Assembly (NCBI GenBank): GCA_017645765.1
Contig: JAGCNV010000016.1
Coordinates: 100,316-164,315, forward strand
Length of the DNA: 64,000 nucleotides
Direction of reading: 5' to 3'
Origin: a bacterium
GTDB lineage: Bacteria > UBP6 > UBA1177
The stretch's first letter is position 1. Each line of letters starts with the position of its first letter. The notes under the pieces were generated by a model that did no database searches, had not been told where the DNA came from, and saw only the letters and a list, made by a program, of their open reading frames with translations. Positions 43,079-51,330 of this stretch are shown here, in pieces. A program made the translations under genes and the position numbers.

Positions 43079-44407
43079 CTAAAGAAGTTCTGCGGCTGCG
43101 TTTGCAAGGGCAGAACGCTCACCTTTTTCAAGAGTTATGTGACCTGCAAGCGAAAGATCCTTGAACCGGTCTACAATGTAGCTCAGACCGTTGTTTGACT
43201 CGTTCATATAAGGATTGTCAATCTGGAACGGGTCGCCGGTGAGAACCATTTTAGTATTTTCGCCGACTCTGGAAACGATCGTTTTGATTTCGTGAGGAGT
43301 AAGGTTCTGCGCCTCGTCGACGATGATGAACTGTTCGGGAATGCTTCTTCCGCGGATATAGGTCAGAGCTTCGACTTCGATCACCTTGCTCGCCATAAGT
43401 TCGTTCATTTTTCCCATACTGTTCATGTCGTGGTCTGCAAGAAGATATTCCAAGTTGTCGAAAACGGGCTGCATCCACGGTTTGAGCTTTTCGTCAATCG
43501 TGCCGGGAAGGAAACCGATATCTTTTCCCATCGGATAAATCGGTCTTGCAACGAGCATTTTTGTATATTTTCCCTCTTCAAGACACTTCTGCAAACCTGC
43601 CGCGATCGCAAGAAGAGTTTTTCCGGTTCCGGCAGTTCCGATAAGACTTACAAGCTTTACTCTGTCGTCCATCAGAAGATCTAAAGCAAGCCTCTGAGCG
43701 AAATTTCTCGCCTTGAGACCCCACACTTCCTTGAACTGCTTGAGCGGAACGATCGCATTTTCAAACGGATCGACTTTGACAGTGACCGTATGCTGTTCGC
43801 CGTTTACCGAATCAATAAGCCTGAAAAACTGGTTCGCGTGCGCCGTTTCGAAAGGAGTTCCGGCTAACGTATCAAGCTGGATCTTCTTCTCTTCGAAAAT
43901 GCGGTCGATAAAAGCACCCTCAACGCTCAAAGTTTCGTATCCGGTCGGAAGTTTGTTGAAGTTGACCGTGTCGTTTCTGTAATTATCAGCCTTTATGCCG
44001 TAAACATCAGCTTTGATGCGGAGATTGACGTCCTTGCTGACGAGAACGACCTCTCTGTCGGGATTATCCTTCGTGATTTTGTAAGCGGCGCAGAGAATGA
44101 CGTTGTCGGCATACCCTGAAGCGAGTTTCGCGCCGGGAAGTTCGAATTCGCCCGTAATGTCAATTCTTATCGAACCTCCTCCGGGAAGCGCAACACCGTC
44201 AAGAAGACTTCCCTGCTGGCGAAGTTCCTCGATATGACGCGCAAAAGCACGTGCCGCAAGACCGACCTGATTCATATCTTTCTTGAATTTGTCAAGCTCT
44301 TCGATAACGACTATCGGAACAACTATATCGTGCTCGTCAAAATTGAAAATCGCCTTCGGATCGGAAATAAGAACATTGGTGTCAAGGACAAAAATTTTTT
44401 TAGCCAT
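43079..44407 (-). CDS. PIN domain / PhoH-family ATPase (PhoH2-like)
   Basis: A 442-residue two-domain protein. The N-terminal PIN RNase domain (about 1-150) begins VLDTNVLISDP, with further acidic residues in IEELDKF and a later YADN. The C-terminal PhoH ATPase (about 225-440) has Walker A GTAGTGKT, PIYPMGKDIGFLPG, and FIIVDEAQNLTPHE. Proteins like this (YlaK/PhoH2) unwind and cut RNA in vitro. AGGAGG precedes the start, and it overlaps the kinase gene upstream by eight bases. Confidence 0.9.
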   Translation of the reverse strand: MAKKIFVLDTNVLISDPKAIFNFDEHDIVVPIVVIEELDKFKKDMNQVGLAARAFARHIEELRQQGSLLDGVALPGGGSIRIDITGEFELPGAKLASGYADNVILCAAYKITKDNPDREVVLVSKDVNLRIKADVYGIKADNYRNDTVNFNKLPTGYETLSVEGAFIDRIFEEKKIQLDTLAGTPFETAHANQFFRLIDSVNGEQHTVTVKVDPFENAIVPLKQFKEVWGLKARNFAQRLALDLLMDDRVKLVSLIGTAGTGKTLLAIAAGLQKCLEEGKYTKMLVARPIYPMGKDIGFLPGTIDEKLKPWMQPVFDNLEYLLADHDMNSMGKMNELMASKVIEVEALTYIRGRSIPEQFIIVDEAQNLTPHEIKTIVSRVGENTKMVLTGDPFQIDNPYMNESNNGLSYIVDRFKDLSLAGHITLEKGERSALANAAAELL

Positions 44408-45926
44408 TATCCGCCTCCTGTTTAAGTTTCAAATTGACCGTCATATCCTTGTCAAGCGTTACAGCCATCGGTTTTATCGAATAGTCTTCGTATTCAAAAC
44501 CGAGAATCAACACTTCTGATTCTTTTTTCGGCAGTTTCTTCGTGCAGGGTGTTTTGCAGATCGTTTTTCCATTTTCGTTGTTAAAAACCCTGACTCCCTT
44601 GATATTTGAATTTACGGTAAGTTTCATCATTGGCACGCTTTTTTTGCCGTTTGCCGCAGCTTTTTTGACCGGCTCGGCACTCTTTTTATCCGCCGGAGAC
44701 TCTTTTTTCTGCGGCTGTTCATCTTTTACAGCTGCATTTTTGTCGTCATACTTCGAAAGTTCCGTACGTTCAGCCATCATAGGCGGATTCTGCTTCATAA
44801 CAAAAGCATACACCGCAATTCCGGCCAAAATCAAAAGAAGACAAACTATCACTATCTTGAGACCTGTTCCGGAAGAACGGCTTTCAACAGTAACATGCTT
44901 TACGTTCTCATCATGAGACGAATTGAGCATCCTGATTATCTCTTCGCTAGAAATCATGTCGGAGGCAGGATTCATGCTTCTGACGGTTCCGGAATTAAAA
45001 AGGAATGCAAGACTGATCTTTTCTTCAAGATTATATTTCAGATAAATATTTTTCAGATCGTTGAGAAGAAGCATCATCGTGCCGTAACGGTTGAAAGGCT
45101 TCTTTTCGAGACACTTCATTATCAGCGCGTTGACATCCGGCTGAATGTCGGGATTTACATTACTTGGCAGTTCCGGGAATTCATACTGATGTTTATGCAG
45201 TATTTTCATATAGTTATCGTCAAAAAACGGAAGTCTTCCCGTCAGCATTTCATACATTATGACGCCGAGTGCATAGATGTCGGAAGCGGGTTCGACACTC
45301 TCTCCTGCCGCCTGTTCAGGAGACATATACTCCGGCGTTCCGAAAATAGCGCCCGACTTAGTCAGAGTGCGCAGACGCTCATCGGGTTTGACATCGTCCT
45401 GAAGTATCTTGGAAATACCGAAATCAACGATTTTGACAAAAGGATAGTTGCCGTCTTTTGTAGTCAAAAGAATGTTTTCCGGCTTAAGATCGCGGTGAAT
45501 TATCCCTTTCCCGTGAGCCGAATAGAGAGCAAAAGCTATCTGGGAAGCAACCGAAACGGCAAATTCGAGCGGAAGAACGCGCTGTTCCTTCATAACGTCG
45601 GCAAGCGACCGCCCTTCAACATACTCCATAACGAAGTATGCATTTCCCTCTTCGGTGTAACCGAAATCGGTGACATCCACAATATTGTCCTGACCGATGT
45701 TCGACGCCGCAATGGCTTCGCGTTTGAACCTTTCGACAGTGTCTTTGCGCTTACTCTGCTCGTAATGCAGAATTTTTATAGCAACTTTCTTCCTTAAAAT
45801 CTCATGCTCGGCAAGATAGACGCTTCCCATGCCGCCAGTGCCTACGAGTTTGATTATTTTATAACGGTCGTTTATCACCGTTCCTATATATTTTTCTTCA
45901 AAATCAGCTGTACTATTAGTTATCAA
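44400..45926 (-). CDS. Hanks-type Ser/Thr protein kinase with PEGA-like C-terminus
   Basis: A 508-residue membrane kinase. The start is TTG 45926 with GAGAGG five bases before. The kinase domain (about 18-285) has glycine loop GTGGMGSVYLAE, the AIKIL lysine, HRDLKPENIL, DFGISKI and APE-like YMSPEQAA. One membrane helix at about 354-376 is followed by a Lys/Ala/Glu-rich linker. The end is a PEGA-like module of about 70 residues with a CKTPC pair. It overlaps the PIN-PhoH gene, so its regulation may link the two. Together with the kinase at 12630 and the PP2C at 56795 it forms the window's Ser/Thr signalling set. Confidence 0.92.
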   Translation of the reverse strand: MITNSTADFEEKYIGTVINDRYKIIKLVGTGGMGSVYLAEHEILRKKVAIKILHYEQSKRKDTVERFKREAIAASNIGQDNIVDVTDFGYTEEGNAYFVMEYVEGRSLADVMKEQRVLPLEFAVSVASQIAFALYSAHGKGIIHRDLKPENILLTTKDGNYPFVKIVDFGISKILQDDVKPDERLRTLTKSGAIFGTPEYMSPEQAAGESVEPASDIYALGVIMYEMLTGRLPFFDDNYMKILHKHQYEFPELPSNVNPDIQPDVNALIMKCLEKKPFNRYGTMMLLLNDLKNIYLKYNLEEKISLAFLFNSGTVRSMNPASDMISSEEIIRMLNSSHDENVKHVTVESRSSGTGLKIVIVCLLLILAGIAVYAFVMKQNPPMMAERTELSKYDDKNAAVKDEQPQKKESPADKKSAEPVKKAAANGKKSVPMMKLTVNSNIKGVRVFNNENGKTICKTPCTKKLPKKESEVLILGFEYEDYSIKPMAVTLDKDMTVNLKLKQEADNG

Positions 45927-45975
45927 AATTTCCTCTCAATGCAGCAAAAGCGTTGGATCATCATAAAAAACCAAA

Positions 45976-47088
45976 TCAATAAGATACCGTTATGTCATCA
46001 AGATAGAAACCAAAGGCCTCATCGGATTCGTCGCTCGTAAAGCGGAAACCTATATCGACACTCTTCCCTTTAAAAGCTGAAAGATCGCCGGTAAATTTGT
46101 AATAGTTGGTTTTGAGCTGCTTCGTGATTTTGGTTTTGTGATTGTCAAGAGCATCAAGCACCGAAGGAGTGCCGGCGGAAAGCGGAACACCCGTATCGGT
46201 CAGTTCCCAAACATCTTCGCTTTTCTTAACGATAACTTCGACATAATCATAAGGCGAATAACCGTTTCCGACAATATCAACCCATGCATAGAACGATATT
46301 TCGGGCTTTCCTTCCGATGGAATCGATATCGATGTATTGTAATAAAGCAGATCCTTGCAGTTCGCCAGATAATTACCGTCAAGAGCCGTCGCAGCGACAT
46401 TGGCTCCGCCGTGCGCCTCTTCCGGACCGCTCGTCGGAATGCCGATATCCCAGCAGTGAGTTCCCTCTGTAGCCGGAACTCTGGTCCACTGGCTGCCACC
46501 GTCCTCAAAATCTTCGGTCATAATGGTTTGTCCTAAACCAGGATCGGATGAATTATCAGTATCGGTATCGGCATCGTTGTCACTGACATCATTGTCCTTA
46601 TCGGCAGGCTCGCTGTCGTTTACTTCAGGATCATCATCCGTTTCAGTGTCGGAATGATCTTCATCATCGCTTTCCCACGGTTTGTCGCCGTCGCTGATAT
46701 CACCATCGTAAGAACGGCATTCTCCGTTTGCAAGATTGCATATAGGATATTCCGGATCTTTGCAGTCGTCATTTGACTTGCACAAAATACCGTCAGCCTC
46801 TTTGCTGGTTATGCAGAAACCCTCATTTTCCTTACATTTCCAGTTAATCGGACAATCGGCCTGTGTTGCACAAAGTTTCCTTTTTTTGCAGGAATAAACC
46901 AGCATACCGAGTTCGGGATCCTGCTTAGGATGATCGAAATCGCAGTAAGAATCCCTGTCGCAGTCGATATTTGAATTGCAGTTCACGTTTGCCTCGACCT
47001 CTCCTCCCCCTTCTTCATCTGAACAGGAAACAGCCAAAACAAGTAAAACGACCGAAACCAACAACAAAAACAAGAACTTTTCCTTCAT
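45976..47088 (-). CDS. Lipoprotein with acidic tether and C-terminal beta-sandwich
   Basis: A 370-residue lipoprotein, ATG 47088 behind AGGAG. Lipobox AVSC then Ser. Cysteine-rich short repeats (about 35-125, e.g. CNSNIDCDRDSYC, CKSNDDCKDPEYPIC) are followed by a Ser/Asp/Glu tether (about 130-185) of the kind seen in other surface proteins here. The last 180 residues form a beta-sandwich beginning EDFEDGGSQWTR and ending FGFYLDDITVSY, similar to MAM-like or 'choice-of-anchor' carbohydrate-binding folds. It probably displays this domain at the cell surface. Confidence 0.78.
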   Translation of the reverse strand: MKEKFLFLLLVSVVLLVLAVSCSDEEGGGEVEANVNCNSNIDCDRDSYCDFDHPKQDPELGMLVYSCKKRKLCATQADCPINWKCKENEGFCITSKEADGILCKSNDDCKDPEYPICNLANGECRSYDGDISDGDKPWESDDEDHSDTETDDDPEVNDSEPADKDNDVSDNDADTDTDNSSDPGLGQTIMTEDFEDGGSQWTRVPATEGTHCWDIGIPTSGPEEAHGGANVAATALDGNYLANCKDLLYYNTSISIPSEGKPEISFYAWVDIVGNGYSPYDYVEVIVKKSEDVWELTDTGVPLSAGTPSVLDALDNHKTKITKQLKTNYYKFTGDLSAFKGKSVDIGFRFTSDESDEAFGFYLDDITVSY

Positions 47089-47118
47089 TTTTCACTCCTG
47101 AAAAAATTAAGCCTGGCT

Positions 47119-47146
47119 ATTCTAATAAATTAAGGAAAAATTTCAA
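47119..47146 (-). promoter_or_regulatory. Sigma-70-type promoter of the acidic-tether lipoprotein gene
   Basis: Minus-strand TTGAAA (47141-47146) and TAGAAT (47119-47124) with a 16-base spacer; both match five of six positions. It lies 31 bases before the ATG and just after the palindromic element. Confidence 0.7.
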
Positions 47147-47165
47147 CTATTCGGGGAAAAAATTC

Positions 47166-47230
47166 GCCGCCGCCGTCGGGATTTCGAAATATCGAAATAT
47201 CGTGATACCGTTCAAAAAATGCGGCGGCTA
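47166..47230 (-). repeat. GC-rich palindromic intergenic element, copy B
   Basis: GCCGCCGC (47166-47173) pairs perfectly with GCGGCGGC (47221-47228), enclosing AT-rich short palindromes such as ATTTCGAAAT. It lies eight bases past the pal stop and is followed on the minus strand by a T run, so it may double as a terminator. Confidence 0.7.
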
Positions 47231-47238
47231 AAAAAGCA

Positions 47239-47976
47239 CTAATTTTCGCGCTTGAATTCTGCTCTTCTGTTTTTGAACCATGCTTCTTCGTTCGAAGCTG
47301 GATCTACAGGAAGTTCTTCACCGTAGGAAACGATTTTTATTCTTTCACCGTCGATACCGGCCTGAATGAGTTTGTTTTTGACTTCCAGCGCCCTCTTTTC
47401 ACCAAGCGAAAGGTTGTAGTCGTTGCTGCCGCGTTCGTCTGCGTGACCTTCGATCCTGACTACTCTTTCGGGGAAATTTATCATCCACTGAGCCATAAGG
47501 TCTATCTTCGGAAGGTCTTCTTCAAGAACGGCGTACTGGTTGTATTCGAAGTGAACGACCTGAAAATCCATTTCGGGATTTTTAGGATCAACTGAAGGAT
47601 CTGCATCATCAGTCGATGTGATATTTTCTTCTTTGATAGTGCCGGTTTCTTCACCGTTTCCATTGCCGTCTTTTTTCTTCATGCATTCATCCGGATGCTC
47701 GCGGTAATATTTCGCTATCGCGTCGCTTTTTTCCTTAACGGCGTTGAAAAGTTCCTTCGCCTTGTCGTAATTTTTGTTGTTGATCTCTTCCCTCGCCTGT
47801 CTAAGGAGCTCTTCTGCAGCGAGATAATTCTCTCTGTCGCAGTCCTTGCCGCCTTCAGCATCGGCAAAAGCCTTCTCGGCAAGTTCCCTTTCATCCTTCG
47901 GCGGATTGCCGGCGCAGGAGCAAAGCACTGTAAAAACGAAAACCGCTATTGCACAACAATTGAAAAACTGTTTCAT
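47239..47976 (-). CDS. pal: Peptidoglycan-associated lipoprotein Pal
   Basis: A 245-residue outer-membrane lipoprotein (lipobox LCSC, then Ala) whose OmpA-type domain binds peptidoglycan. The C-terminal domain (about 135-245) has the VHFEYNQYAV start, RIEGHADERGSNDYNLSLGEKRA and the closing NRRAEF. The N-terminal part is longer than in E. coli Pal and contains a helical, Lys/Glu-rich region (about 25-90) before a short Gly/Asn linker. It is the last gene of the tol-pal operon, 12 bases after tolB. Confidence 0.95.
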   Translation of the reverse strand: MKQFFNCCAIAVFVFTVLCSCAGNPPKDERELAEKAFADAEGGKDCDRENYLAAEELLRQAREEINNKNYDKAKELFNAVKEKSDAIAKYYREHPDECMKKKDGNGNGEETGTIKEENITSTDDADPSVDPKNPEMDFQVVHFEYNQYAVLEEDLPKIDLMAQWMINFPERVVRIEGHADERGSNDYNLSLGEKRALEVKNKLIQAGIDGERIKIVSYGEELPVDPASNEEAWFKNRRAEFKREN

Positions 47977-47988
47977 ATCTCACCTCTC

Positions 47989-49290
47989 TTAATTAGTTTC
48001 CGCCGGAGACCACGAAGGCATAAGCACCTCGCCTTCACCCGAATAAACCGCGATCTGTCTCGTTCCGCTTAAATTCGCAAGGAAAAGTCTGCTTTTCCCG
48101 CTTCTGTTCGAAGAGAACCCGATAATTTTGCTGTCGGGCGAGAATGTAGGAGATTCGTTTTTCCCCTGATTCTGCGTAAGTCTGCTGATTTGTCTCGAAG
48201 CCAGATCGATTATGAAAAGATCAAACTGGTATTTTTCGTCACGACCGCTGAATGCCACTTTGGTACCGTTGGGACTATATTCGGGATCCTGATTGTAGTT
48301 TCCCTGCTCGGTAAGTCTTTCGACCTTGTTGAGATCGGAAAGATTCATTCTGTAGATCTGCGGATTTCCAGATCTGCCGGAAACAAAAACGATTTCCTGA
48401 CCGTTCGGACTTACGCTCGGAGCGGCATCAATTTCGGAGTTCACAGTCAGCCTTTTGAGTTCGTTCGTCGTCGTATCAAGCGAATAGATTTCGGAATTTC
48501 CGTCTTTCGAAAGGCAGAGCGCTATCGTTTTGTTGTCGGGATATGCGCTTGCCGAAACATTGAGCCCCTCGTATGCCGAAACAGTCTTTATCTGCGAAGT
48601 TTTGAGATCGTAGGAATAAAGATTCGGATTGTTCTTTTCATGGCTCGTAAAGAAAATCTTCTGTCCGTCGGCTGACCATTCGGGAAGAAGGATCGTTTTT
48701 GAGGTGGAATAAAGTTCCTTTCTGCCGCTGCCGTCAAAATTTGTAACAACAAGCGAATATTTGTCACCTTTTTTCTCGACAAACGCGATCTTTGAGAACA
48801 TGAAGTTCATCTCTTCGCCGGTGAGCATTTTGATAACTTCGGCTGCAAAACGGTAAGCCGATTTTTTAGCCAGAGCAGCCTTTGAGCTGTACTTTTTCTG
48901 AATAAGCGCCTTGCCTTTAGCAACATCAAAAAAAGCAAGCTCGAGCTCGACATCGTCCTTGCCTTTTATCGTTCCTTTGATAAGACCGTTCGCACCGACA
49001 TCAAGCCACGATTTGAAGTTGACTGCTTTAAACGCGGTTTCAGGTTTTTCCAAAAACGACTGTTTGTCAAGGATCTTAAAATATCCTGTAATATCAAGCA
49101 CTTTTTCTATAGCAGAAGAAATTTCCAAAGCATGGGCGCCGTCAGCACCGTCAAGGACATGCAACGGGGAAACAGCCATGTTGTACTCGGCAACAGCACC
49201 GTCTTTTACCTCAACCTGAAGCTGGGCAAAAAGATTAAAACAAGCAAAAATCACCGCGATAATGGTGATCAATCTGAAGTGAACGGACAT
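47989..49290 (-). CDS. tolB: Tol-Pal system periplasmic protein TolB
   Basis: A 433-residue periplasmic protein with a signal peptide (about 1-21), an alpha/beta N-terminal domain (about 22-165) and a six-bladed propeller made of repeats such as LYSYDLKT, APSVSPNGQEIVF, NQDPEYSPNGTKVAFS and SPTFSPDSKIIGFSS. It links Pal with the Tol motor. Its start overlaps the end of tolA by 22 bases and pal follows after 12 bases. Confidence 0.95.
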   Translation of the reverse strand: MSVHFRLITIIAVIFACFNLFAQLQVEVKDGAVAEYNMAVSPLHVLDGADGAHALEISSAIEKVLDITGYFKILDKQSFLEKPETAFKAVNFKSWLDVGANGLIKGTIKGKDDVELELAFFDVAKGKALIQKKYSSKAALAKKSAYRFAAEVIKMLTGEEMNFMFSKIAFVEKKGDKYSLVVTNFDGSGRKELYSTSKTILLPEWSADGQKIFFTSHEKNNPNLYSYDLKTSQIKTVSAYEGLNVSASAYPDNKTIALCLSKDGNSEIYSLDTTTNELKRLTVNSEIDAAPSVSPNGQEIVFVSGRSGNPQIYRMNLSDLNKVERLTEQGNYNQDPEYSPNGTKVAFSGRDEKYQFDLFIIDLASRQISRLTQNQGKNESPTFSPDSKIIGFSSNRSGKSRLFLANLSGTRQIAVYSGEGEVLMPSWSPAETN

Positions 49291-50120
49291 TCAAAACCCT
49301 CCTTTAATACAAGTTTCTTCAAATTCTTATCGTCAGGCAAAGGAAGTTTTCCCGTTTTTTTAACGGCTTCAATTACCGAACTGTCATAGACTGAATTTCC
49401 GGATGATGCCTTGATTTTTATATCGTAAACATCACCGTTGTATGTTATTTTGAAATAGACTTTTGTTATTAGTTTTTTACGCTCGTCAGCAGAGATTATG
49501 CTCGGAATACTCCAGTTTTCCTTGATTTTTTTGCTGACCTGGCGCGCATACATATTCGCCTTGAGTGCAAGCGCAGGATCTGTGACATCTCCGTCATCGA
49601 CTCCGTCCTTAGCCCCTTCCTTGGTCTCTTCGGCACGGGCATCACGCTTGATTTTTTCCATTACATCGCCGGCAAGAAGCTCGTCAAGCGAAGACGGTTT
49701 TTTCTTTTCCTCTTTCGGAGGCTCGTCTTTCTTCGTTTTTTCGGCTTTTTTCGGCTCTTCCTTAGGTTTCAGCGAATTTTCCTTTCCGTCAGGTTTAGGT
49801 TTTGTCTTCTCGACAGTTTTCTCCTCTTTTTTAGGTTCAGGCTTCGGATCTTTTTTCTCCGATTTCGGCGCAGGTTTAGGCTGAGTTATACGCGGCAAAA
49901 GTTTTTTGTCGCGCTCTTCACCGAGTTTCACAAGCTTTGCCTGGACAATTTCAAACTCGATTTTGTGGCTTTCAGCAAACCACAGACCGCTTCCGAAAAA
50001 TATAAGCACCAGAATATGCAGAACAAGCGATCCTGCGGAACATCCGAGAAAAGTCTTCCGGCTCACACCGCCAGAATTTTTCCCGAAAATAAAAGATCCG
50101 TTCCTTACGTTGCCCGCCAT
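49269..50120 (-). CDS. tolA: TolA/TonB-like envelope-spanning protein
   Basis: A 283-residue protein with a short cytoplasmic tail, one membrane helix (about 28-48), a long Lys/Pro/Glu region (about 75-150) that would cross the periplasm, and a TonB-type C-terminal domain (about 185-283) with SIISADERKK, KVYFKITYNGDVYDIKI and a VKKTGKLPLP ending. Its place between tolR and tolB makes TolA the best call, although the C-terminal fold alone cannot separate TolA from TonB. Five bases separate it from tolR. Confidence 0.85.
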   Translation of the reverse strand: MAGNVRNGSFIFGKNSGGVSRKTFLGCSAGSLVLHILVLIFFGSGLWFAESHKIEFEIVQAKLVKLGEERDKKLLPRITQPKPAPKSEKKDPKPEPKKEEKTVEKTKPKPDGKENSLKPKEEPKKAEKTKKDEPPKEEKKKPSSLDELLAGDVMEKIKRDARAEETKEGAKDGVDDGDVTDPALALKANMYARQVSKKIKENWSIPSIISADERKKLITKVYFKITYNGDVYDIKIKASSGNSVYDSSVIEAVKKTGKLPLPDDKNLKKLVLKEGFECPFTSD

Positions 50121-50125
50121 CCGGC

Positions 50126-50575
50126 TTACTCCTTCTCCAAAGGTTCAGTCACAAGGTTGATATTGTTGATGCCGGCTTTTTTCATTATCGCCATGATTCT
50201 GACGACGTAACCGTACGAAAGATCCCTGCTGGCATGAAGATAAATCTCCTTTTTTTCCTGCAGAAATGCATTTGTTTTGAGTTTCACCTCAAGTTCTTTG
50301 AGAGGAACTTCTATCGGAGGCTTTGCATCACTTACAAATATCTTGTTGTCAGCCTCGGTCTTACCGCTGAAAACTCTGACGATGAATTTATCCTTGGGGC
50401 TTTCTATCGGAATCGTCTCAGTCTGCGGCAGATCGAGATCTACACCCTGTTCAATGAGCGGAGCTGCAACCATGAAGATTATCAGCAGCGTAAATACGAT
50501 ATCGACCATCGGAGTGATGTTCATTTCGGCGCGGACATTCCTTTTCCGCGGTTCTTCCATTCCGTAATTTGCCAT
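50126..50575 (-). CDS. tolR: Tol motor protein TolR (ExbD family)
   Basis: A 149-residue inner-membrane protein with one helix (about 23-45). The helix follows ITPMVDIVFTLLIIFMV, where the aspartate is the proton-path residue. The periplasmic domain is typical in length. It shares one base with tolQ and is five bases before tolA. Confidence 0.94.
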   Translation of the reverse strand: MANYGMEEPRKRNVRAEMNITPMVDIVFTLLIIFMVAAPLIEQGVDLDLPQTETIPIESPKDKFIVRVFSGKTEADNKIFVSDAKPPIEVPLKELEVKLKTNAFLQEKKEIYLHASRDLSYGYVVRIMAIMKKAGINNINLVTEPLEKE

Positions 50576-51297
50576 CAGACATTGCTCCTTTTTATCTGAT
50601 TAAGGAAATCTGCTGCGACATTCATCGCTTCGTTCTCAAATTTCTGAAGGCGCGCATTAAAATAGTTGAAAGCAACCGATGCCGGAATCGCCGCGATAAG
50701 TCCGAACGCAGTCGTTACAAGAGCGTCGGAAAGGTGCGGAGCTATCGAACCGAGAGTCGCGCTGCCGGTTTTTCCAATTTCCTGGAATGCGTTCATGATA
50801 CCGTAGACCGTTCCGAAAAGACCGATGAACGGGGATGCGGTAGCAGTTGTCGCCAGAAACGAAAGACCGTTTTCAAGAAGCTGGATCCTTACGTGAGTTT
50901 CACGCCTCATAGCCCTGTCAACATTTGCCGCAAGCTCGTCGACCTTTCCGCCGATGAGAACGATCCCTTTGTCCTCCCAGCTTTCTTTAGTTTCTTTAAA
51001 CTCAGTATAACCCGCCGCGAATACCGATGCGATCGGAGATTTAGCCAAAGTAGCGGTTTTAGCGGAGACATCCTGAAGATCCTTGTTCTTCCAGAAGATA
51101 TCGACGAATTTTGCCGTTTCTATTGTAGCAAGCCTGTATTGAATGAACTTTGTAACGATTATAGCAAGAGAGATCACGCTTGCCAGAATAAGGACCAGAA
51201 GCATGATATTTACAAGCAACGAAGAATTTTTCATCGTTTCGGCAATATTAAGACCTGACGTGAGTGAAGTTGCCGCAAAATTAAGATTAATGAGCAT
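50575..51297 (-). CDS. tolQ: Tol motor protein TolQ (ExbB/MotA family)
   Basis: A 240-residue proton-channel subunit. The start is ATG 51297 with GGAGG seven bases before; an extension upstream lacks a ribosome site. Three helices at about 22-45, 140-165 and 175-200; the conserved cytoplasmic loop and the LFGTVYGIMNAFQEIGK and LSDALVTTAFGLIAAIPA segments are the family signature. The rseP gene ends 33 bases upstream, so both may be read together. Confidence 0.94.
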   Translation of the reverse strand: MLINLNFAATSLTSGLNIAETMKNSSLLVNIMLLVLILASVISLAIIVTKFIQYRLATIETAKFVDIFWKNKDLQDVSAKTATLAKSPIASVFAAGYTEFKETKESWEDKGIVLIGGKVDELAANVDRAMRRETHVRIQLLENGLSFLATTATASPFIGLFGTVYGIMNAFQEIGKTGSATLGSIAPHLSDALVTTAFGLIAAIPASVAFNYFNARLQKFENEAMNVAADFLNQIKRSNV

Positions 51298-51330
51298 TAC
51301 AAAGCCTCCGTATAAATTAAAATTCAAACA

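Noticed and set aside
47166-47230. Integron attC site or gene cassette boundary
   Set aside because: No integrase and no R-box motifs; the element sits behind pal in an ordinary operon.
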